Below, in pieces: positions 56,603 to 64,000 of a DNA stretch of 64,000 bases. The stretch's first letter is position 1. Each line of letters begins with the position of its first letter. The notes below the pieces were generated by a model. The model saw nothing but the letters and a program-made list of their open reading frames with translations, was not told where the DNA came from and did no database searches. Source of the DNA: Parvularcula oceani (lineage in GTDB: Bacteria; Pseudomonadota; Alphaproteobacteria; Caulobacterales; Parvularculaceae); the NCBI RefSeq assembly GCF_000733125.1, contig NZ_JPHU01000001.1, positions 186,001 to 250,000 of the forward strand, written 5' to 3'. Both the position numbers and the translations under genes were made by a program.

Positions 56603-57103
56603 TCAGCCCGCCGCCGCCTCGTTGATCTGGGTCTCTGCGAGCGTCGAGAGGTAGTCGTCGCCCTCATAGATATCGTCGAGGGCGCCTTCGATCTTCTTGT
56701 GCTCGTCATCGAGGCCGAGTTCGCGCGCCATCGCCTTGCAGGTGCCGAAACCGGCGAGCCCGTAATGCGACATGCGCTGCATCTGCGTGATGATCGCGGC
56801 GTCCTGGACGGCCTTGCTGCCGAACTCGGCGTCCAGGCCGTGGGCGCGCCCCTCTTTCACCAGGCCTTCCATGCCCTTGCAGTGCTCGCCATTCGGGTTC
56901 GCGCCATGGCCCTCGATGATCGAGGAGAGCGTGTCCATGTGCTTGGTGATGCCGTCCTTGGACTTGGTCAGCATGCTCTTGAGCTTGTCGTTCGAGACGG
57001 CCTTTTCGAAATCCTTCACTACGGCCAGCATCTGCTTGTTGGCCGAGTAGTTGTCCTGCAACTGGTCGATGTAGAGGTCTTTCAGGCTGTTCATGCTGGT
57101 CAT
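56603..57103 (-). CDS. DUF892 ferritin-like protein (YciE/YciF type)
   Basis: This protein of about 166 residues has a four-helix ferritin-like fold signature (MNSLKDLYIDQLQDNYSANKQML) and a metal-site ITQMQRMSHYGLAGFGT. The family is linked to general stress in several bacteria. The ATG at 57103 has GGAGGA just upstream. It converges with the HAD gene, with a 3-base gap. Confidence 0.87.
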   Translation of the reverse strand: MTSMNSLKDLYIDQLQDNYSANKQMLAVVKDFEKAVSNDKLKSMLTKSKDGITKHMDTLSSIIEGHGANPNGEHCKGMEGLVKEGRAHGLDAEFGSKAVQDAAIITQMQRMSHYGLAGFGTCKAMARELGLDDEHKKIEGALDDIYEGDDYLSTLAETQINEAAAG

Positions 57104-57154
57104 GTCGTCCTCCATTCGTTGAGGAGCGAACGCTCCTTGCATGGGGAGAACGAC

Positions 57155-57691
57155 TCAGGCCGACGCCGGTTCCGAATTTCCCGGCCTTCCGTCACCCGGA
57201 ACGATCACCTTCGCAGGAACGCCGACTGCGACCGCGCCCGCCGGAATGTCGGTCAGGACGACCGCATTGGCGCCGATCTGCGCGTGCGCGCCGATCCTTA
57301 CGCCGCCCAGGATCGCGGCACCCGGCCCGACATCCACATGTCCCTCGAGAACGGGCAGGCCGGAGCCGCTTCCGCGGCTGCCCAGCGTCGCGCCGTGCAT
57401 CAGAAGGCAATTCGGTCCGATCCGCGCATCGGGATGCACCACGATGGCGAGCGGGTGAGGGAGAAGAAGCCCTCCCTCGATCCGGGCGTTCAATGGAATG
57501 TCGCAGGAGGTCACGGCCGACCAGAACCGGTGCTTCAGCGCCGCCCGCTTCCGGGCGAGCCCGCTGCGCGCGCGGCCGTAATCCCGGATAGACTTGAGCA
57601 GCTGCCGGCCGGGATCCCAGAACCCGCGCAGGCTCTCACGAGACCAGTCCGGATTTTCCGAAGATATCTGCTGTTCCTGCCGAACACTCAT
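57155..57691 (-). CDS. Hexapeptide-repeat (serine acetyltransferase-like) transferase
   Basis: This protein of about 178 residues has a left-handed beta-helix: PHPLAIVVHPDARIGPNCLL, HGATLGSRG and GHVDVGPGAAILGGVRIGAHAQIGANAVV, ending VGVPAKVIV. It resembles CysE and polysaccharide O-acetyltransferases; the short N-terminus favours the latter. The start lies 10 bases after a tRNA-Glu gene, with no clear Shine-Dalgarno site. Confidence 0.82.
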   Translation of the reverse strand: MSVRQEQQISSENPDWSRESLRGFWDPGRQLLKSIRDYGRARSGLARKRAALKHRFWSAVTSCDIPLNARIEGGLLLPHPLAIVVHPDARIGPNCLLMHGATLGSRGSGSGLPVLEGHVDVGPGAAILGGVRIGAHAQIGANAVVLTDIPAGAVAVGVPAKVIVPGDGRPGNSEPASA

Positions 57692-57700
57692 CGGAACAGT

Positions 57701-57775
57701 TGGCACTCCCTAGGGGAATCGAACCCCTCTTTCCAGGTTGAAAACCTGGCGTCCTAACCGATAGACGAAGGGAGC
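57701..57775 (-). tRNA. tRNA-Glu (anticodon TTC), CCA encoded
   Basis: The complement folds as a cloverleaf with acceptor arms GCTCCCT and AGGGAGT, anticodon arm CCAGG-TTTTCAA-CCTGG (anticodon TTC) and T arm around GGTTCGATTCC, with 3' CCA in the gene. The acetyltransferase gene begins immediately downstream. Confidence 0.97.
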
Positions 57776-57860
57776 GCTTCGCCGACTGTGTCGGTGAGCG
57801 GGGGTATAATGGGGGCGAAGGCGCGGTTCAAGCCCGAAATTCTCCGATCCGCCGCAAAAC

Positions 57861-59675
57861 TTACGCGAAGGCTCCGTCCTCGACGTGAAGCTGGGCATTG
57901 TCGCCGCCGCGCCAGTCATCGGGCTTCACCCGACCCGCCAGATGCACGCGCTGGCCGTCCTGCGCCGCCTGCAGCAGCGTGCCGAGCGGCTCGCCGACGC
58001 AGCCGAAAGCGATGGCCCTCGCGGTCCTGCCCATGCGGTCGGTCAAGGTCGCCGCGACATGCCGCTCGCCGACGATGCGGGTATCGCGCACCCGCACGTC
58101 CTGCACGGCGAAGCGCGGCTCCGGATTGCCCTGGCCGTAAGGGCCCGCCGGCGCGAGGGCCTCGCAGAAGGTTCGCGTGATCGCGCCGAGGGACAGGAGG
58201 CCGTCGAGCGTCAGGCTGCGTTTGGCGGCGGCCTCTTCGACCGCTGCTCCGAGGCGCCCTTCGAGCCAGGCCTCGAAGGGGGCGACCTGATCCTCGCGCA
58301 GCGAAAGCCCCGCGGCCATCGCATGGCCGCCCCCGCCGGTGATGATGCCCTCTTTCGCCGCGGCGGCGATGGCTTCGCCAAGATCGATGCCGGGGACGGA
58401 GCGTCCGGACCCCTTCCCCTCCCCGTTCTCCAGAGAGACCACGAGCGCCGGCCGCCCGAAGCGCTCCTTGAGGCGCCCCGCGACGATGCCGATCACGCCC
58501 GGATGCCAGCCCTCGGATGCGACCAGCAGCGGCCCGCGCCCTTCCTTCGCCTTCGCCTGATGGAGGGCCGCATCCAGCACTTCGCGCTCCACGCCCTGCC
58601 GCGCGCCATTGAGCGATTGCAGCTTCTGCGCGATCTCCTCGGCGCGCGCCGGATCGTCCTCGGTCAGGAGGGCGAAGGCGGTGCGGGCATGGCCGATGCG
58701 CCCGGCCGCATTGATGCGGGGGCCGACCTGGAAGCCGAAATGAGAGGCCTGCGGCGCTCCCTTCGCGCCAGCCACCCGCGCCAGCGCCCGCACGCCCGGA
58801 TTGCCGCCGCCGCCCGGCTCGAACGTGCCGATCCGGCGCAGGCCCTGCGCCACCAGAGCCCGCGTGAGGCCCGTGAGCGGCATCACGTCACAGACGAGGC
58901 TGAGCGCGACGAGATCCAGCCATTGCAAGAGCTTCGGCTCCTCGCGAGAGATGAAATGCCCCTCCCGCCGCAGCAGCCTGTTGACCGCCACCAGCGTCAT
59001 GAAGGCGACGCCCGCGGCCGAAAGGCCGCCGAGGCCGGACGTGTCGTCGGGCCGGTTGGGGTTCACATGCGCCAGCGCCGGTGGCAGCGGCAGGCTCGCC
59101 TGGTGATGGTCGATCACGATCACCTCGAGCCCCTCGGCGCGCGCCGCCTCGAGGACGCCATGGGCATGGGCGCCGCAGTCCACTGTCACGATCAGCCTCG
59201 CGCCCTTGGCCGCCAGCCCCCGGAACGCCTCGATGTTCGGCCCATAGCCTTCGGTCATCCGGTCGGGCAGATGCACGTCGTGCCGCACGCCGAGGGCGTC
59301 GAGATAGCGCGAGAGAAGCGCCGTGGAGCTCGTCCCGTCCACGTCGTAATCGCCGAAGATGCCGATGGTCTCGCCGCCGCGGATCGCCCGCGCCAGGCGT
59401 TCGGCGGCAATGGGCATGTCCGTCAGCACATCGGGGTCGGGCAGCAGGGTCTTCAGCATGGGCCGCAGAAAGCCCTCGGCCGTATCGAGGGTGACGCCGC
59501 GCCCGCTCGCCACTTCCGCCAGCACCGGATCGATGCCGAGCTTCTGCGCCATCGCCTCCGCCTCGCGCGCATCGAAGGGACGCCGCCGCCAGGCCTTGCC
59601 GCTGACGGAGCGGGCGACGCCGAGAAAGGCTTCGTCGGAGAGCGGGGATGCGGGCTCGGGAACGGGTTGCAGCAT
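57861..59675 (-). CDS. recJ: Single-strand-specific exonuclease RecJ
   Basis: This protein of about 604 residues has the DHH phosphoesterase motifs GDYDVDGTSSTALL, VIDHH and the DHHA1 block TGGGGHAMAAGLSL. RecJ degrades ssDNA 5' to 3' in recombination and repair. ATG at 59675 gives a normal family length. A much longer upstream frame is not supported and would overlap the divergent Fe-S carrier gene. Confidence 0.94.
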   Translation of the reverse strand: MLQPVPEPASPLSDEAFLGVARSVSGKAWRRRPFDAREAEAMAQKLGIDPVLAEVASGRGVTLDTAEGFLRPMLKTLLPDPDVLTDMPIAAERLARAIRGGETIGIFGDYDVDGTSSTALLSRYLDALGVRHDVHLPDRMTEGYGPNIEAFRGLAAKGARLIVTVDCGAHAHGVLEAARAEGLEVIVIDHHQASLPLPPALAHVNPNRPDDTSGLGGLSAAGVAFMTLVAVNRLLRREGHFISREEPKLLQWLDLVALSLVCDVMPLTGLTRALVAQGLRRIGTFEPGGGGNPGVRALARVAGAKGAPQASHFGFQVGPRINAAGRIGHARTAFALLTEDDPARAEEIAQKLQSLNGARQGVEREVLDAALHQAKAKEGRGPLLVASEGWHPGVIGIVAGRLKERFGRPALVVSLENGEGKGSGRSVPGIDLGEAIAAAAKEGIITGGGGHAMAAGLSLREDQVAPFEAWLEGRLGAAVEEAAAKRSLTLDGLLSLGAITRTFCEALAPAGPYGQGNPEPRFAVQDVRVRDTRIVGERHVAATLTDRMGRTARAIAFGCVGEPLGTLLQAAQDGQRVHLAGRVKPDDWRGGDNAQLHVEDGAFA

Positions 59676-59762
59676 AGGCTGGCGAAAGTGCCACGCCGCC
59701 ACGGCGGAGGGAAGCGCGCCGGCGCCCTTTGCGCGCCTTCGCCGCCCTCCTATATTCCAGCC

Positions 59763-60107
59763 ATGCATGACGGCTCCGACACCCCGCCCCCGACCTTGAC
59801 CGATCGCGCCGCGCGGCGCGTGGCAGAGATCCTGTCCGGCGAAGCGGACGGCACCATGCTCCGCATCGCGGTCCTGGGAGGCGGCTGCTCGGGCTTCCAG
59901 TACGACTACTCCCTCGTCACCGAGAAGAACGATGACGACCTCCTCCTCGAAAAGGGCGGCGCCAAGGTGCTGATCGACGAAATGTCTCAGCAATACATGC
60001 CCGGCGCAGTCATCGACTATGCCGAGGAACTGATCGCGGCCGCCTTCAGAATCGAAAACCCGATCGCGACCTCCGGCTGCGGCTGCGGCACCTCCTTCAG
60101 TCTCTGA
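59763..60107 (+). CDS. A-type iron-sulfur carrier (ErpA/IscA)
   Basis: This 114-residue protein has the three conserved Cys of the family: GGGCSGFQYDY and a C-terminal SGCGCGTSF. It delivers Fe-S clusters to client enzymes. I cannot decide between ErpA and IscA from sequence alone. It is divergent from recJ, and the SDR gene follows 5 bases later. Confidence 0.93.
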   Translation: MHDGSDTPPPTLTDRAARRVAEILSGEADGTMLRIAVLGGGCSGFQYDYSLVTEKNDDDLLLEKGGAKVLIDEMSQQYMPGAVIDYAEELIAAAFRIENPIATSGCGCGTSFSL

Positions 60108-60112
60108 CGGAA

Positions 60113-60847
60113 ATGGCGGAGCGGTTCGAGCCGGGGCTGAACGCCTGCGTCTTCGGCGCATCCGGCGGCATCGGCAGCGCGCTGGTCCATGCGCTCGCCC
60201 GCGATCCCTCCGTTCGCGGCATCCACGCCTTCTCCCGCCGTCCGGTACCGAGCACGGGCAAGGTCACGGGCCTGATCTGCGATCCCCTGAAGGACGACGA
60301 CCTCACCCGCGCGGCCGAGGCGGCGAAGGCCGCAGGGCCACAGCACCTCGTGCTGATCGCGACGGGCACGTTGCACGGCGAGACCTATGGCCCGGAAAAG
60401 GCCTTCCGCGATCTGGAGGAGGACGCCTTTCTCGAGGTCATGCGCATCAATGCGCTCGCCCCGGCGCTGATCGCCCGGCACATGGCGCCCCTTCTCGACC
60501 GGGAGCGGCGCAGCGTGCTCGCGGCGCTCTCCGCCCGGGTCGGCAGCATCTCCGACAACCGCCTCGGCGGCTGGCACAGCTACAGGGCCTCCAAGGCGGC
60601 GCTGAACATGCTCCTGCGCGGTTTGTCGATCGAGCTTGCGCGGCGCAATCCGAACGCCGTCGTGGCGGGCCTTCATCCGGGCACGGTGGACACGCCGCTC
60701 TCGGCGCCCTTCCAGCGGAACGTTCCCGAAGGAAAGCTCTTCGCCACCGACTATGTCGGCGAGGCCCTGCTCGATGTCGTCAGCAGGCTGACGCCCGAGC
60801 AGACCGGCCGGGTCTTCGATTATGCCGGGAAGGAAGTGCCCGCCTGA
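60113..60847 (+). CDS. Short-chain dehydrogenase/reductase (C-factor-like)
   Basis: This 244-residue Rossmann enzyme has VFGASGGIGSALVHAL near the N-terminus and a YRASKAALNM active-site motif with Tyr and Lys. It resembles the CsgA/C-signal-like SDR group. Substrate unknown. Confidence 0.86.
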   Translation: MAERFEPGLNACVFGASGGIGSALVHALARDPSVRGIHAFSRRPVPSTGKVTGLICDPLKDDDLTRAAEAAKAAGPQHLVLIATGTLHGETYGPEKAFRDLEEDAFLEVMRINALAPALIARHMAPLLDRERRSVLAALSARVGSISDNRLGGWHSYRASKAALNMLLRGLSIELARRNPNAVVAGLHPGTVDTPLSAPFQRNVPEGKLFATDYVGEALLDVVSRLTPEQTGRVFDYAGKEVPA

Positions 60848-60904
60848 GCCGGTATCGCCGCATCGCATGCGGACGGGTCGGAAGCGAGGGTTCGGAAGGG
60901 AAAG

Positions 60905-60979
60905 TGGTGGGCGTACCAAGGATCGAACTTGGGACCCCTTCCATGTCAAGGAAGTGCTCTACCGCTGAGCTATACGCCC
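60905..60979 (-). tRNA. tRNA-Val (anticodon GAC), CCA encoded
   Basis: The complement starts GGGCGTATAGCTCAGCGGT. The anticodon arm is CTTCC-TTGACAT-GGAAG (anticodon GAC), and the T arm is around AAGTTCGATCC; the gene ends with encoded CCA. All stems pair. Confidence 0.97.
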
Positions 60980-61041
60980 GTGCCGGTCGCCCGGCGAGGA
61001 GGACCGGTTAGCCCCGTCCTCCCCGTGGTTCAAGAAAAAAC

Positions 61042-61854
61042 TTATGCCTTCGGGAGCGGCTTGAGCACCGCTTCGCCGGTCAGGTTGAAGCGCCGCGCGC
61101 GGCGGTCCATCAGGGCGCGCCAATTGCCCATGCTCATCAGCTGCGCATGCAGGATGGGCAGGATGTTCGACTTGCGCAGTTCGAGGAACTTCTCGTCGGA
61201 AAGCTCGTTGAGCCGCTTCTCCTCGACGCCGTTATACTTGGCGAAGGGCTGGGCCTGGCCGCCTTCGGGCGTGAACTGCGCCACCTGCTCGGCGAGCAGG
61301 TCATAGCCGGCGAGGGTCTTGGCGAAGTTCTGCGTGATCATGCGATCGCGCTCATATTGCTGGCAGTATTCCATCGCCTGCTTCATGGCGTCCGAAGGCT
61401 GGTCGCCGTCGAAGAAGGGCAGGTCCCCGCCCGCCTGGATGCCTTCATAGGCCTCGTCGACGATGATCGCCATGCGCGGGTTCTGCGGATCGCTTTCGCG
61501 GTCGGTGGCCAGCGCGAAGGGGTAGCGGCGCAGATAGCCGGGCACGTAGACGTTCTCGTCCCACTCGCCCGCATCGTTCACGAAGATGTTCTGCTCGTCG
61601 ATCAGGCCCAGCACGGCCAGGGGCTGCGGGTTCTCGAGGTCGGAGAAGATGATGGGGAAATGCTTCATCGCGGAAGCGACCTCGGACACCGTCAGCGGAA
61701 CGGCGCGGATCTGTTCGGCGAAGGCGAAGGGACGCTCCGGCCGCGAAACGCCGAGATTTCCGTGCTTCTCCCGCGTGAGGAGCTGCGGGTTGCGGAACAG
61801 GAACATCTGTCCCTGGATTTGCGGCCCGTTGGCGGCCGGCGGCGTCTGGCTCAT
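61042..61854 (-). CDS. SapC-family protein
   Basis: This 270-residue protein shows the SapC pattern: HGNLGVSRPERPFAFAEQ, FPIIFSDLENPQPLAVLG, YVPGYLRRYPFALA and DEAYEGIQAGGDLPFF. The family is common in alpha- and gammaproteobacteria and was first linked to S-layer expression. It has no signal peptide. Function is unproven. Confidence 0.9.
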   Translation of the reverse strand: MSQTPPAANGPQIQGQMFLFRNPQLLTREKHGNLGVSRPERPFAFAEQIRAVPLTVSEVASAMKHFPIIFSDLENPQPLAVLGLIDEQNIFVNDAGEWDENVYVPGYLRRYPFALATDRESDPQNPRMAIIVDEAYEGIQAGGDLPFFDGDQPSDAMKQAMEYCQQYERDRMITQNFAKTLAGYDLLAEQVAQFTPEGGQAQPFAKYNGVEEKRLNELSDEKFLELRKSNILPILHAQLMSMGNWRALMDRRARRFNLTGEAVLKPLPKA

Positions 61855-61861
61855 GAGGGTC

Positions 61862-62794
61862 TCACCCGTGCGTGTCTTGAAGTGGCGCGCGGTCTAGCAC
61901 CGGGCCTCCCCGCGTCAAACCCTTCGCCGAGGCCATGTGCTCCGCCACCCACCCGGCGGCCTCCCCGGGCATCTCCTGGGGCAGCATGTGGCTTGCGGGA
62001 AGCGTCTCGATCGTCACGCCGAGCATGCGCAGGCGCCATAGCGCCCGCTCCGGCACGGTGGAGCGCTCTTGCGCCTTGAGGAGGTGGACCTGCACCCCGC
62101 GTCGCCTGACGGCCATGAGCGGACGCCAGAAGCGATGCGCCTGCGCGCCGAAGCTCGCCGCCTCCCATGCCGGATCGCAGGCGAGGCTCACCGGCCCCTC
62201 GCCCCGCAATCCCTCTTCGAGATATCCTTCGAGAGCGCGCTTGTCCCAGCGGGCGAAGAAGGGGTTTCCGGAATACTGCTCCAGCACGCTTCGCCGATCC
62301 GGCCATCCATTGCGCCGCCGGGCCGCCTTCACGGCGAGCGCATTGGCCCGGACCGCGCCGCCCGCCCCGGGCGTTCGCGCGGCGACCCGTGCGATGCCCG
62401 GCAGGATCACGGGCTCGATCAGCAAGAGGCGCTGCGTTTCGACCCCGCGCGCGGCGGCGAGAAGCGAGGTCACCGCGCCGAGCGAGTGCCCGGCGAGGGT
62501 CAAAGGCGCCGGTCCATCCGTCAGCCCCGCGAACTCCTCGAGATCCTGCGCATAGGTGTCCCAGCTTCGCAGGCGGTCGGGCCGGGTCGGAAGCGTCGTC
62601 GCGCCGTGACCGCGGGCGGAGACCGCAAGGATCCGGACGTCTTCTCGAAGCGCCTCGAGGAACGGCCCGTAGGCGCTGGCATTGAGGCCGTTCGCATGGC
62701 TGAAGATCAGCGTGCCGCCTCGGCCCTCGCATTCGAGGACCGCCATCTCCCCGTCCTTCAGCCTTTGCCGCCGGCGGCGGAATTCAGCTGCCAT
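61862..62794 (-). CDS. Alpha/beta-fold hydrolase
   Basis: This 310-residue protein has the nucleophile elbow LAGHSLGAVTSLL, an oxyanion region FSHANGLNASAYGPF and a late His in PASHMLPQE. The substrate is unknown. The start ATG at 62794 overlaps the end of the exonuclease gene by 11 bases. Confidence 0.87.
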   Translation of the reverse strand: MAAEFRRRRQRLKDGEMAVLECEGRGGTLIFSHANGLNASAYGPFLEALREDVRILAVSARGHGATTLPTRPDRLRSWDTYAQDLEEFAGLTDGPAPLTLAGHSLGAVTSLLAAARGVETQRLLLIEPVILPGIARVAARTPGAGGAVRANALAVKAARRRNGWPDRRSVLEQYSGNPFFARWDKRALEGYLEEGLRGEGPVSLACDPAWEAASFGAQAHRFWRPLMAVRRRGVQVHLLKAQERSTVPERALWRLRMLGVTIETLPASHMLPQEMPGEAAGWVAEHMASAKGLTRGGPVLDRAPLQDTHG

Positions 62795-63341
62795 CGCGCA
62801 ACGCGATCTCGTACATGGTCTGCAGGTGGCGGACATCGTCCGCGGCCCGGTGCGTGTGGGGCGCCACGGCGGAGGCGCGGCCGACAAGCGCAGACGGCTC
62901 GTCATCCCAGATCGGCCCCAGAAGGTCGCCGATATCGTTAAGCCTGTAATTCGGCTTCACGCCGGCCGCGTCATAGAGTCGGAACAGCCAGAAGCTGTCA
63001 TAGTCCGGCGCGTCGGAATAGACCGTGGCCTGACCCAAGGCCGCGTTCAGCCCCAGGGCCACGTCGAGGACCGAACGCCCCTCGGTCAGGAGCTGGCCCG
63101 GATCGATCCGGTGCAGCGATTCGGCGGATTTCTCCCACGCCAGCATGGACCAGTTGTCGACGGGGCGGATCAGCACAGAGCGCGGCTGGTAGCCGTGAAA
63201 CCCCCAGCCCACTTCGATCGGCCAGGAATAGGGTCCGAGGCCGGAGGCTTCGACATCGATGAAGGCAACGCCCAGCCCCTCTTCGAGCGAAGGCGGCGGG
63301 CCCGAGGGGGCGGGCAGGTCGCGTGTGGCCGAGGAACTCAT
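62784..63341 (-). CDS. DnaQ-like 3'-5' exonuclease (DEDDh)
   Basis: This protein of about 185 residues has exonuclease motifs ExoI (AFIDVEASGLG), ExoII (YSDAPDYDSFWL) and ExoIII (HTHRAADDVRHL). It is a stand-alone domain, shorter than the polymerase III epsilon subunit. Likely roles are DNA or RNA trimming. An upstream ATG at 63377 is possible. Confidence 0.85.
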   Translation of the reverse strand: MSSSATRDLPAPSGPPPSLEEGLGVAFIDVEASGLGPYSWPIEVGWGFHGYQPRSVLIRPVDNWSMLAWEKSAESLHRIDPGQLLTEGRSVLDVALGLNAALGQATVYSDAPDYDSFWLFRLYDAAGVKPNYRLNDIGDLLGPIWDDEPSALVGRASAVAPHTHRAADDVRHLQTMYEIALRDGS

Positions 63342-63404
63342 TCCGCCCGGCTTATGCGCCTTCGCGCCGCTCGCCAAGGCGCAGGACGCAGACGCCGCTG
63401 CACC

Positions 63405-63623
63405 TCAGGAGGCGTCCTGCCGCTGGTCCCGCACCCCGTAGACGCCGGTCGCGTCGTCGGCTTCCAGATCGAGGACGGGCGCGGTCCGCCGCCGCGCCTG
63501 GCGCTGCCGGATCGCCTCGAGGCGCTTCTCGCCCTGAATGATCCGGCGTTTGAGTGTCTTTGCCAGCGTGACGGCGCCCACTGTGGCGGCGGCCGTGGCG
63601 AGGAGGGTGACGGTGGCGCTCAT
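63405..63623 (-). CDS. Small membrane-anchored hypothetical protein
   Basis: This 72-residue protein has one N-terminal hydrophobic helix (VTLLATAAATVGAVTLA). A basic stretch follows (KTLKRRIIQGEKRLEAIRQRQARRR), and the tail is acidic. It is probably anchored with its charged part in the cytoplasm. No family recognised. Confidence 0.6.
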   Translation of the reverse strand: MSATVTLLATAAATVGAVTLAKTLKRRIIQGEKRLEAIRQRQARRRTAPVLDLEADDATGVYGVRDQRQDAS

Positions 63624-63672
63624 GCGGCCACGTTACCGCAAAGGGCGCCTCGTGTGTAGCGAGCTTCGCCCT

Positions 63673-64000
63673 TCAGAGGCCGTAACGAGCGCGTGCGGCA
63701 CGGCTTTCCGCTTCCTCGGCAACGGCGCCGGGGTCGAGCAGGGACAGCCGGCCGCTCAGAAGCCTGGAGACGAGGTTCCGGCTCTCGGTATCGAAGCTCT
63801 TGATTCGCACTTTCTCGCCGAAGCGCTCCTTCAGCATGGTGCGCAGATCGCCGATTTCGTCGACGAGGCCGAGCGCCGCGGCATCGCCCGAGATCCAGAA
63901 GCGGCCATCGAAGATGTTCTCCTCGCCAGGCCGCAGCCGCCCGCTCCGCCGGTCCTCGACCATGGCCACGAAGAGGCGGTGGGACTTGGTCAGGAGGTCT
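63673..64000 (-). CDS. S49-family signal peptide peptidase (SppA/SohB type), partial
   Basis: The minus-strand frame is open to the right edge and gives about 108 C-terminal residues: DLLTKSHRLFVAMVEDRR, then FDGRFWISGDAAALGLVDEIGDL. The latter is the typical region after the catalytic Lys/Ser parts of S49 peptidases. The catalytic residues lie outside the window. Confidence 0.82.
   Translation of the reverse strand, partial: DLLTKSHRLFVAMVEDRRSGRLRPGEENIFDGRFWISGDAAALGLVDEIGDLRTMLKERFGEKVRIKSFDTESRNLVSRLLSGRLSLLDPGAVAEEAESRAARARYGL

Noticed and set aside
59676-60161. Extended N-terminus of recJ in the open frame up to 60161
   Set aside because: It would overlap the divergent Fe-S carrier gene, and the extra residues do not resemble RecJ.

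Overview
The window joins a foreign-looking accessory island (about 1-24,050) to an ordinary, visibly more GC-rich chromosomal stretch (about 24,050-64,000) of a probable alphaproteobacterium. The taxonomic guess rests on the core half: the ileS-lspA-bamF (DUF3035)-mutL order, a MutL with the endonuclease motif, a SapC-family protein and an FMN-riboswitch-led riboflavin operon. I cannot place the organism more precisely.

Island, part 1 (1-5,500), all on the minus strand: a tyrosine recombinase (4061-5224), a GHKL (Bergerat-fold) ATPase (1946-3895), a small sigma-70-like/HTH protein (1126-1761), and a second GHKL ATPase, paralogous to the first, whose start overlaps the sigma-like gene by GTGA and which runs off the left edge. 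A 16-bp sequence is repeated exactly upstream of both the first ATPase and the sigma-like gene. This paired-ATPase/sigma-like cassette is the best candidate for an undescribed system.

Island, part 2 (5,648-18,554), a continuous minus-strand array: MscS-type channel, TetR regulator, RND efflux pump (adaptor, permease, outer-membrane channel), MipA/OmpV-like and LpxR-like outer-membrane proteins, a type II NADH dehydrogenase and glucose-6-phosphate dehydrogenase (zwf). It reads as an envelope-stress/efflux cargo with redox support.

Island, part 3 (18,700-24,050): a Tn5053/Tn402-type transposition module, tniA-tniB-tniQ, each gene coupled to the next by TGATG, plus an unknown 172-aa ORF. The transposon's right end lies next to GC-rich chromosome at about 24,049. 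A second, partly diverged copy of the same end signals lies at 5,381-5,508 in the same orientation, which suggests two related insertions or a tandem arrangement. No confident left end or target duplication was found.

Core half: a DUF885 metallopeptidase; rpsF-rpsR-rplI with a terminator; a TonB-dependent receptor; AMP nucleosidase, serine hydrolase, lytic transglycosylase and mnmC; a MarR-histidine kinase-response regulator set; glyQ (no adjacent glyS); ribF; ileS-lspA-bamF-mutL-nitroreductase; gltX; the FMN riboswitch and ribD-ribE-ribB-ribH-folE, with ribD carrying an in-frame palindromic repeat insertion; an ABC-F ATPase; tRNA-Glu and tRNA-Val; recJ, an A-type Fe-S carrier, an SDR, SapC, an alpha/beta hydrolase, a 3'-5' exonuclease and a partial SppA-type peptidase at the right edge.
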